From positions 62,001 to 126,000 of the forward strand of contig JAUIBT010000007.1 in the NCBI GenBank assembly GCA_030428255.1: 64,000 nucleotides of DNA, read 5' to 3'. This document shows, in pieces, positions 54,288-61,585 of the stretch. Every line of letters starts with the position of its first letter. Position 1 is the first letter of the stretch. Both the position numbers and the translations under genes were made by a program. A model generated the notes under the pieces. That model saw only the letters and a list, made by a program, of their open reading frames with translations. It was not told where the DNA came from and made no database searches. This stretch comes from Alphaproteobacteria bacterium. GTDB lineage: Bacteria; Pseudomonadota; Alphaproteobacteria; UBA7985; JAUIBT01.

Positions 54288-56948
54288 ATGGCAAAAACCC
54301 TGCTTCGGTTTCTCGCATCACTTATCTTGGTTCTGGGGCTGAGCACAGCTGCTCGGGCGCAGACGCCCGCCGTAAACCCCGACATGACCGCAGTGTGTGG
54401 TGAGTTGGATATCGGCGTTGTGATTGATACCTCCGGCTCGATCTCCGCCTCGGACTATGATGCAATTATCGACTCACTCGAATCGTTCCTGAATGCCTTG
54501 GCCAACACTGGCAACGCGGCTTCGATCGTGACCTTCTCGACCACCGGCACGGTCCAGACTGACTATTTCGATATCACAACCGCCAATATTGGCCCCGTCA
54601 TCACCCAGCTTCGCGCCGTCACCACCGGCGGCAATACCAACTATGAAGCTGGCTTTCGCGCGCTGCTGCACTCGCTCGACGGCGACGGCGCCACAACATT
54701 TGGCACGGGCGGAACACTGAACAACGGCAATGTGACGCGTTATCCTGATCTGCTGATGTTCTTTACCGACGGCTTTCCAAACACCGTCAACGCCAGTGAC
54801 GACATCACCAGCAACGATGCCACCACTTCCTCGGCTGGCAATCAGACCGCTGCGAACGCCGCTATCAACGAAGTCAACGCCTTCAAAGCTAACGGGACTC
54901 ACGTCTTTTCTTTGACCTTTGACCACGGAAGCGGAAGCGGCCTTCTTGGCAACCTGTTGTTGGTGTTGGAATTTGGCATCAACCTCTTGTTCCCCACAAC
55001 TCCAGACTACGCGCAGTACATTATTACTGAGATCACCGGACCGGGCGAAACCGAATGGAACGGTGCGGCCAACACCTTGGCGACTGCTGATTATGTTCTG
55101 GTCGACAACTTTGCGACGGTGTTTGATGGTGTGGCCGATGCCTGTTTGCGCGATCTGTCCTTGACCAAGACCGTGGACAATGGTGCTGCCAACTCAGGTG
55201 AGTTTGTCAACTTCACTCTGACCGTGAATAACGCCAGCTTGGAAGCGGCAACTGGTGTTCAAGTCACAGATCTTCTGCCGACTCCACCCAATGGGTTTGA
55301 CACCATCAGCGGGGTCACTTCAACCGGCACCTATAATTCTGCAACAGGATTGTGGGATATTGGGACCATTGCTGCCAGTGGCAGCGCCACCTTGACGATT
55401 ACGGCTCGGGTCCAATCCAATACGACCGTCACCAATGTCGCGGAGATTACCGCTGCGGATCAAAACGACCCAGACTCGACCCCGAACAACGGTGTCCCCA
55501 CTGAGGATGATTACGCCACGGCGACCGTCAAGCCGTCAGCCGACAACCCTGATCTGGTTGGGATCTGTGAAAACTTAGATATCGGGGTTATCCTCGACAC
55601 ATCCGGCTCAATCAGCTCTACCGAATATTCCGACATGATCGACTCGCTTGAGCAGTTCATGCTGCAGTATTCCGACCGTGGAAACGCCATTGCCATTGCC
55701 ACCTTCGCCAACTCTGGCAACCTTGAGCAGAGCTACATCCCCCTGACCACCGTAAATTCGACCCTGATTGCGACAAATCTGCGGACTGTCGGCACCGGCG
55801 GCGGCACCAACTACGAAGCTGGCCTACGGACGATGTTACATAGCGTTGATGGCGTAGCGGGAACCAGCTATGGCCTTGACGCGGGCGAGAATTTGGGCAG
55901 CGCGCGCTATCCTGACCTGCTGTTGTTCTTCACTGATGGCGTCCCGAATGTCGAGATGGTGGTTGACGATTCCAGCGACAATGGCACCGCGACCGTCGCG
56001 CAGGGTGAGGCGAGCGCTGCGGCTGCCATGGTCGATGAAGCCAACGCATTTAAGAACAACGCGACGCATATTTTTGCGATCGTTTTCAACAGCGGTGGCA
56101 GCACCAATGAGCAGTACATCGTTACAGAAATGACGGGGCCCGGTGCAGTCGAATGGGACGGATCGCCCTTGACCTTCCAGGCCGCGGACTACGATCTTGT
56201 CACAAGCTTTGCCAATGTGTTCGCTGATATCGGCTCGATCTGTGTCACGGATCTGGCGTTGTCGAAGACGGTAGACAACCCAACGCCCACCTTAGGCAGC
56301 CAGGTGGTGTTTACCGTGACCGTCACCAACCAAAGCGCTGTTAGCGAGGCGACCAATGTTGTTGTGCGCGATCTCCTACCGGTTGGTCTGGGATATGCCT
56401 CGGATGACGCGGCGCTACCCCAAACCTACAACAGCGTAACAGGCGATTGGACGATTGGCACCCTGGCGGCGGGCGCGACGACGACGCTGAATATCACCGC
56501 GGACGTCGATGCCGTCGGCGTCTTTGTGAACGAGGCGGAGGTCTGGAGCCTAGATCAAACCGACGTCGATTCTACGCCTGGCAACGGCGGTGTAGTTGGG
56601 GCTGGCGAAGACGACTACGACACCGCAACGGTTGTGTCCGCTGATGTGACGATTGACTTGTCCATCGCCAAGACCGTGGACAACGCGGCGCCGGGACCAG
56701 GGGATACCGTGACCTTCACCGTTACGGTGACCAACAATGATCCAAGCCTTGACGCCACCAGCGTGATTGTCACCGACGTGCTGCCGCCTGAAACAGTCCA
56801 CGACTCCAATACGCCTTCGACCGGAAGTACCAGCTATAGCGCAGGCCCACCGGAGACCCTGACTTGGACAATTCCGACGCTTGCAGCCGGGGCAAGCGCG
56901 ACGTGGACCATCGTCACCACCACCATTGATCCTCCTCCGATACCCTAA
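54288..56948 (+). CDS. Secreted protein with two vWA and three DUF11 domains
   Basis: An 886-residue exported protein. The signal peptide ends near residue 24 (TAARA-QT). Order: vWA-1 (about 37-280), DUF11-1 (about 287-410), vWA-2 (about 422-650), DUF11-2 (about 655-775), DUF11-3 (about 780-882). Each vWA begins with a Cys and a complete MIDAS: DTSGSIS, TNYEAG and FFTDG. Each DUF11 repeat starts with a variant of SKTVDN and has a V.DLLP or V.DVLP strand. The two vWA-DUF11 halves are clearly duplicated. No C-terminal anchor or known secretion tail is seen. vWA plus DUF11 suggests surface adhesion or extracellular matrix. Ser/Thr/Asn-rich, acidic. Followed by a strong terminator. Confidence 0.85.
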   Translation: MAKTLLRFLASLILVLGLSTAARAQTPAVNPDMTAVCGELDIGVVIDTSGSISASDYDAIIDSLESFLNALANTGNAASIVTFSTTGTVQTDYFDITTANIGPVITQLRAVTTGGNTNYEAGFRALLHSLDGDGATTFGTGGTLNNGNVTRYPDLLMFFTDGFPNTVNASDDITSNDATTSSAGNQTAANAAINEVNAFKANGTHVFSLTFDHGSGSGLLGNLLLVLEFGINLLFPTTPDYAQYIITEITGPGETEWNGAANTLATADYVLVDNFATVFDGVADACLRDLSLTKTVDNGAANSGEFVNFTLTVNNASLEAATGVQVTDLLPTPPNGFDTISGVTSTGTYNSATGLWDIGTIAASGSATLTITARVQSNTTVTNVAEITAADQNDPDSTPNNGVPTEDDYATATVKPSADNPDLVGICENLDIGVILDTSGSISSTEYSDMIDSLEQFMLQYSDRGNAIAIATFANSGNLEQSYIPLTTVNSTLIATNLRTVGTGGGTNYEAGLRTMLHSVDGVAGTSYGLDAGENLGSARYPDLLLFFTDGVPNVEMVVDDSSDNGTATVAQGEASAAAAMVDEANAFKNNATHIFAIVFNSGGSTNEQYIVTEMTGPGAVEWDGSPLTFQAADYDLVTSFANVFADIGSICVTDLALSKTVDNPTPTLGSQVVFTVTVTNQSAVSEATNVVVRDLLPVGLGYASDDAALPQTYNSVTGDWTIGTLAAGATTTLNITADVDAVGVFVNEAEVWSLDQTDVDSTPGNGGVVGAGEDDYDTATVVSADVTIDLSIAKTVDNAAPGPGDTVTFTVTVTNNDPSLDATSVIVTDVLPPETVHDSNTPSTGSTSYSAGPPETLTWTIPTLAAGASATWTIVTTTIDPPPIP

Positions 56949-57020
56949 GCGACGGTTCCAATCTTTAGGAACTTTGGCGTGCGCATATCGCGCGATGGCA
57001 AGCAGCCTTACCGTCAACGA

Positions 57021-57056
57021 CGGGCTCGGTTCCAGGTGCGGAGCCGAGCCCGTTTT
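57021..57056 (+). terminator. Intrinsic terminator after the vWA gene
   Basis: CGGGCTCGG and CCGAGCCCG form a perfect 9-bp stem with a 14-base loop, followed by TTTT. It ends the vWA gene transcript. The remaining sequence to 57238 holds no gene but should carry the promoter of the next operon (AT-rich around 57101-57130). Confidence 0.92.
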
Positions 57057-57238
57057 GCATTGCTAACCACGACTTGGCGGGCAGGACCTTGGTGTGGTTT
57101 TGATAACGTGTTAATTAATCATTGATCATAGCTGCTGGCTTGCTAGGCTTTGGCCGTGACCTGCGGGCCAATCGTTTAGAGCGCGTCCGCATGGCCATTC
57201 GGTCCCATCGCCGCCTGCCAGCAGAAACGAGCCGCCCT

Positions 57239-58555
57239 ATGCCTCAGCAATCCGACCCCCAGGACACACGCAGCTTGCTGGAGCGCCGCGCGCGCTTGCT
57301 CGGCCCCAATCTGCCCACCTTCTATGATCAACCGCTACACATCGTGCGGGGCGAGGGCGTGTGGCTGTGGGACGCCGACGGCCGCAAGTACCTGGATTGC
57401 TATAACAATGTGCCCCACGTTGGCCACTGCAACCCGCGTGTGGTCAAGGCCATCTGCGACCAAGCAGCAAGGCTCAACACCCACACCCGCTATTTGCACC
57501 AAGGTATCTTGGACTATACAGAGCGCCTAACCGCCAGTTTTGCGCCCGCACTGGATACAGCCCTCATGACCTGCACGGGCTCTGAGGCCAACGATGTCGC
57601 CCTGCGCATGGCCACCGCGATGACCGGTAAGACCGGCATCATCGCCAGCGATGCCACCTATCACGGCAACACAACAGCGGTGGCCAAATTGTCTGCCAAC
57701 AACCGGTCGCCTTATGGGCAGGCCAGCCATATCCGCTGGGTCAGCGCCCCGGATTCCTACCGCCCGTTGGGAGGAGTGGCAGGGCAAGCGCACGCCGAGG
57801 CCTTCGCCAAGCAGGTTGGCCAGGCCATCGCCGAACTTGAGGCCAGCGAGCACGGCTTTGCGGGCCTGATCCTCTGCCCGCATTTTGTCAACGAGGGCTT
57901 TCCTGATCTGGCGCCGGGCTGGCTCGCGCCCGCAATCGAACGGGTTCATGCTGCCGGGGGGCTGTTTATCGCCGATGAGGTCCAACCTGGCTTTGGCCGC
58001 CTTGGCTCGCACATGTGGGGGCACCAGCGTCAAGGCGTGACGCCCGATGTCGTGACCCTTGGCAAGCCCATGGCGAACGGCCACCCAGTCGGCGGTCTGG
58101 TCACCCGCGCAGAGATCATGGCGGCCTTCCGCGACACCTACCGCTATTTCAATACCTTTGGCGGCAATCCCGTGTCCTGCGCGGCTGCCATGGCGGTGCT
58201 CGACGAGTTGGCGGAGCGCGATCTCATGGCCCAAGCGCTCGAGGTTGGCAGTTATGCCAAGCAACAGCTACAGGCGCTGGCGACCCAGCACAGCGTGATC
58301 GGCGATGTGCGCGGTCAAGGGCTGATCTTTGGCGCGGAAATGGTGCTGGATCGCCTGAGCAAAGAGCCTGCGGCCGATTTTACCGATCGCGTCATCAATG
58401 CCATGCGCCAGCGCGGCATCATTCTCAGTAAGCTCGGGCTACATAAGAACACGCTCAAGATCCGCCCGCCCATGCCCTTTGCGCGCCAACAGGTTGATCT
58501 CTTAATCGACACTCTTGACGCTGTGTTGCGGGCCACCCCTTTTGAAGCGCGCTGA
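57239..58555 (+). CDS. Class III PLP enzyme, amino-alcohol-phosphate phospho-lyase-like
   Basis: A 438-residue fold-type I PLP enzyme of aminotransferase class III. The N-terminal YLDCYNNVPHVGHCNPRVVK and RLNTHTRYLHQGILDY, and CTGSEANDVALRMATAM, closely follow ethanolamine-phosphate phospho-lyase and 5-phosphohydroxylysine phospho-lyase (AGXT2L1/L2) rather than ordinary omega-transaminases. FIADEVQPGFGRLG and the PLP lysine in VTLGKPMANGHPVGG are present. The start at 57239 (MPQQSDPQDT) is preferred; in-frame starts up to 39 codons upstream exist. The next gene, 3 bp away, is a kinase of the matching type, so a kinase/phospho-lyase pair is likely. Confidence 0.78.
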   Translation: MPQQSDPQDTRSLLERRARLLGPNLPTFYDQPLHIVRGEGVWLWDADGRKYLDCYNNVPHVGHCNPRVVKAICDQAARLNTHTRYLHQGILDYTERLTASFAPALDTALMTCTGSEANDVALRMATAMTGKTGIIASDATYHGNTTAVAKLSANNRSPYGQASHIRWVSAPDSYRPLGGVAGQAHAEAFAKQVGQAIAELEASEHGFAGLILCPHFVNEGFPDLAPGWLAPAIERVHAAGGLFIADEVQPGFGRLGSHMWGHQRQGVTPDVVTLGKPMANGHPVGGLVTRAEIMAAFRDTYRYFNTFGGNPVSCAAAMAVLDELAERDLMAQALEVGSYAKQQLQALATQHSVIGDVRGQGLIFGAEMVLDRLSKEPAADFTDRVINAMRQRGIILSKLGLHKNTLKIRPPMPFARQQVDLLIDTLDAVLRATPFEAR

Positions 58556-58558
58556 GGC

Positions 58559-59593
58559 ATGAACGAGGCGCGCACCCGACCTGACACGCTGATCTTACAA
58601 GCTGCGCTGGAACTGTGGGGCCTGCAAGACAGCAGCCCTGTGTTGATCGCTGAGCGTGAGAACCAAGTTTTTCGGGTCGATGCCCCTAAGGCTGACACGG
58701 TTCACGAGGCCAGTAGGACAGACATAAACAAGGGCCTGCGCTACGCCCTGCGGTTTCATCGCCCTGGCTATCGCAAGACCAGCGAACTGCTGAGCGAATT
58801 GACTTGGACGCGGGCCTTGGCCGACCGTGGTATGGCGGTCGCTGAGGCGGTCACGAGTCGATCTGGCCGCCTGATAGAGGAGGTGGCGGGCTGGCAAGTT
58901 GATCTGCTGACCTGGCTTGACGGTGCGCCCATGGGCCAGAGCTACCAGCCGCTCCCTTATCCAGACAGCAGCGCGATCTATCGCGACCTTGGCCGGACCA
59001 TGGCGCGCTTGCACGTCATTAGCGACGACTGGCAGCCGCCCGAAGGGTTTGAGCGCTGGGCCTGGGATTGCGACGGCCTGCTGGGCGAACAACCGCTGTG
59101 GGGTCGATTCTGGGATAATCCGCGCCTTGATCCCGCAGATCGCTCCCTGATGCTCAGCTTTCGCGAGCAAGCGCAAAGCGCGCTGGCAGCGGCGGGCGCG
59201 CAGCTCGACTACGGCTTGATCCATGCCGATTTGGTGCGTGAGAATGTCATGCTGGCGGGGCAGGGACGCGAACGACGGCTCAGCCTGATCGATTTTGACG
59301 ACGGCGGCTATGGCTATCGGTTGTTTGAGATCGCCACGGCCCTGTTGAAGGTCCAGGCAGAGCCCAACTTTGCCTCAAATAAGCAAGCGCTGCTTGAAGG
59401 CTATGCCGAAGTAAGGAGGTTGGATTTAGGCCTCTTGTCATTGTTTATGGCCCTGCGCGCGGTGACTTACCTGGGTTGGATCGTGCCGCGCCTTAGCGAA
59501 CAGGGCGCGGACCAGCGTCAGGCGCGCTTTGTGAAGACTGCGCGGTCCGCCATTTTGGCCTACCTTGAGCAGGCCCATCTACCAGGCCGCTAG
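58559..59593 (+). CDS. APH/choline-kinase-like phosphotransferase
   Basis: A 344-residue protein-kinase-fold phosphotransferase. The catalytic Brenner loop GLIHADLVRENVML (HxDxxxxN) and the metal-binding LIDFDDGGYGYRLFEIA are intact. An N-lobe with a Lys-poor ALRFHRPGYR strand precedes it. This layout fits hydroxylysine kinase and its bacterial relatives (APH family). It is probably the partner of the preceding phospho-lyase-like enzyme: phosphorylate an amino alcohol, then eliminate phosphate. Homoserine kinase II and aminoglycoside kinases are more distant options. The TAG stop lies in the left CTAG of a dispersed repeat. Confidence 0.78.
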   Translation: MNEARTRPDTLILQAALELWGLQDSSPVLIAERENQVFRVDAPKADTVHEASRTDINKGLRYALRFHRPGYRKTSELLSELTWTRALADRGMAVAEAVTSRSGRLIEEVAGWQVDLLTWLDGAPMGQSYQPLPYPDSSAIYRDLGRTMARLHVISDDWQPPEGFERWAWDCDGLLGEQPLWGRFWDNPRLDPADRSLMLSFREQAQSALAAAGAQLDYGLIHADLVRENVMLAGQGRERRLSLIDFDDGGYGYRLFEIATALLKVQAEPNFASNKQALLEGYAEVRRLDLGLLSLFMALRAVTYLGWIVPRLSEQGADQRQARFVKTARSAILAYLEQAHLPGR

Positions 59594-59696
59594 AGCAAAG
59601 CCCGAGCAATCGCTCTCGATTGTGAAGGTGCATTTGCTTTAAAATCAAATAGTTAGAGCGCGTTGAGTGAATGCAAGCCAACGATACATGCTCTAG
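59590..59696. repeat. Dispersed intergenic repeat, long copy B
   Basis: This 107-bp element is bounded by CTAGAGC at the left (59590) and GCTCTAG at the right, followed by AGCG. It aligns with copy A in inverted orientation. Internally TAGAGC-CGTTG and CAACG-GCTCTA form a long hairpin, ATTTG-CTTTAAAAT-CAAAT a second, and GAGC-AATC-GCTC a third. Because CTAG is a palindrome, its TAG is the stop of the kinase gene on one side and of the convergent SCO gene on the other. Confidence 0.9.
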
Positions 59697-60322
59697 AGCG
59701 TTTGCTTTAAGAAGTCGGCCAAGCCTGCGACGCCGTCTGCTTCTGAGAAGTGTTTAAGATATTCGCCGTTCGGCGCCATGAGATAGAGTAAGGAGGTGTG
59801 ATCCATCAAGTAGTCGCTCGAATCGTCGCGCTCTGACTTTGCGTAGTAAATGCGGTAGGCCTTGGCGGCCGCCTTAGTCTGCTCGATGGTGCCGGTCAAA
59901 CCGATGAGCTTGGGGTGAAACAAGCTCACGTAACCCTCCAGGGCCTCGACCGTATCCCGCTCGGGGTCGAAGGTGATGAAAAGCGGTTGAACCTTGGCGA
60001 GTTGGGCCTCGTCAAGCTGGCCCAGGGCTTGGGTCATGATCCCCAGCGCCGACGGGCAGACATCGGGGCAATAGGTGTAGCCAAAATAGATCAGGCTGTA
60101 TTTTCCCAAGAAATCAGTATGACTGCGGACTTGGCCGGTGTGATCGACAAGAGTAAAGGGGCCGCCGATCAAGCTGGTTCCGCTGCTGGTATCTTGGCGG
60201 GTTTGCGGGCTGTTGGGGGCCAGGCCCAAGGTGACCACCACACCCAGAAAAACGGCAACACATCCCAATGCTGCCAGCCATAGGAGCGCGCGGGGAGAAG
60301 AGAAGACACTTTTCATGATCAT
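59693..60322 (-). CDS. SCO1/SenC family copper chaperone
   Basis: A 209-residue protein with an N-terminal membrane anchor (about residues 12-34) and a thioredoxin-like domain facing the periplasm. The copper ligands are the CxxxC in YCPDVCPSALG and the His in YLMDHTSLLYL. It helps assemble the CuA centre of cytochrome c oxidase. The start at 60322 (MIMKSVF) is chosen; the next Met is two codons inside. Its stop lies in the CTAG end of the dispersed repeat. No oxidase gene is adjacent. Confidence 0.92.
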   Translation of the reverse strand: MIMKSVFSSPRALLWLAALGCVAVFLGVVVTLGLAPNSPQTRQDTSSGTSLIGGPFTLVDHTGQVRSHTDFLGKYSLIYFGYTYCPDVCPSALGIMTQALGQLDEAQLAKVQPLFITFDPERDTVEALEGYVSLFHPKLIGLTGTIEQTKAAAKAYRIYYAKSERDDSSDYLMDHTSLLYLMAPNGEYLKHFSEADGVAGLADFLKQTL

Positions 60323-60686
60323 CGTCCAGATCGAGCGAACGGCTAGCCGTAACCGCGGATCTCCTGCTGTGGTCAGGGTGACCAAGACAGGGGCCGCGCG
60401 TCGGGTACCGGCATGACCGCTGGCACTTCAAGCAAGAAGCAAGCCAACACCAAAGAACAAAAGGTGCCGCGCGATTTGCGCCACACCCTGCTGCATCACC
60501 ATAGGAAGAAGCGAGCCAGCGGCCAATGCTTGCGCCTGCGACACGACGCCATGGCGACGCAAAAACGCCCGCAAACCGGTGCGCGCGGATTGTCGCGCAG
60601 CCATGCCGATGCGCAGGCTCTCTCTGGAAACGCGGTTATTCGGCCAAGCTGTATGGCAACATCATTTGGCTGTGTTGGGGTGTCGC
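60323..60686. other. 364-bp region without a supported gene
   Basis: Short frames exist on both strands (for example 60413-60760 on the plus strand), but they are rich in Arg/Ser/Gln, lack ribosome sites and overlap the nuclease gene. Nothing is called. Confidence 0.5.
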
Positions 60687-61214
60687 TCAGTGGCAGTCGC
60701 GCCAGGGGGTCTTGCTGGCGCCAGGAAAATAGGCGCGGGCTTGCCCTTGCGCCAGCATGAGGCTGCTCAGCGAGCGACCGTCCATGCGCCGCACATCGGC
60801 CAGCCACCGTTTGCCAATGCGCTCTTGAATGCGCACCTCGACCATGAATTCAGACGGCACCAGAGCGTCGAACAGGGCGCGGCTGGCTTGCGCGGCACGC
60901 TGTGGGCAGGCGGTTCGGCCAAATTTCTCGGGTGTGTCGATGCCCGCCAAGCGCAGGCGGCGCGCAAAAGGGCTCCAGCCGCTTAGGGGCCGCACGTCCA
61001 GGGTGTCGCCGTCAACAATCCGCGCCACGCTGGCGACGTAGACCTCTTGCGCGGGCCGCGCCAAGGCCAGCTCACCGACCAGGCGGCTGGGAATGTCGGT
61101 GTAGGCGGACAGGCCGCCAAACAGCACGACCATCAGCATGCCCCAACGGCTCCAAATCATCCGCCAAATCAAAGAATAGAGCAGGCCCATCAACAGGCTT
61201 CGCAAGAATCTCAT
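60687..61214 (-). CDS. Staphylococcal nuclease-like protein, membrane-anchored
   Basis: A 175-residue protein with a hydrophobic N-terminus (about residues 8-40) and a thermonuclease (SNase) domain. ARIVDGDTLDVRPL carries the calcium Asp region, RRLRLAGIDTPEKFG the catalytic Arg/Asp/Glu segment, and VRIQERIGKRWLADVRRMDG the later strands. It would be a secreted or periplasm-facing nuclease or a related non-catalytic form. The C-terminus WRDCH looks typical of short alphaproteobacterial members. Confidence 0.82.
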   Translation of the reverse strand: MRFLRSLLMGLLYSLIWRMIWSRWGMLMVVLFGGLSAYTDIPSRLVGELALARPAQEVYVASVARIVDGDTLDVRPLSGWSPFARRLRLAGIDTPEKFGRTACPQRAAQASRALFDALVPSEFMVEVRIQERIGKRWLADVRRMDGRSLSSLMLAQGQARAYFPGASKTPWRDCH

Positions 61215-61585
61215 TGCTATCGAATATGCCTTGCAGGCGAGCGCTCAAATGCGCACGCGCCGGGAAAAGTGCGTCTAGTATGTCTGCAGGCGAAGTCAGC
61301 GCCGAGCCTGCCGCTCGGGGCACCGCAACCCCTGCTGGTGAATGCGCGAACATTAGCCGAACATCGTGACCTCTTTGTGGCGCATTCGCATAGCCTGACT
61401 GCAAGATACTGGAGATTAATCAAATTTTATCCACATTTCTTGGCTAAGGCTTGGGATAACTAAAAATAGCAATCGCAATTTTGGCGACTGTGACACGGAT
61501 TTTTTTGAACAGGCTTGCCGCTCATTGCACATCGACCGATTTTTGGTCGGGCGAGAGGTGGGCCCCATTTGATGGAAGAGCTTTT
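61215..61585. other. 371-bp promoter/intergenic region
   Basis: The region lies between divergent genes. The stretch 61400-61520 is more AT-rich than its surroundings (TTAATCAAATTTTATCC, TAAAAATAGCAATCGC), and likely promoter sequence. A CGACC/GGTCG hairpin lies near 61538-61554. No gene is supported. Confidence 0.5.

Noticed and set aside
60413-60760. 115-codon plus-strand frame between SCO and the nuclease gene
   Set aside because: Basic, low-complexity, overlaps the nuclease gene, no ribosome site.
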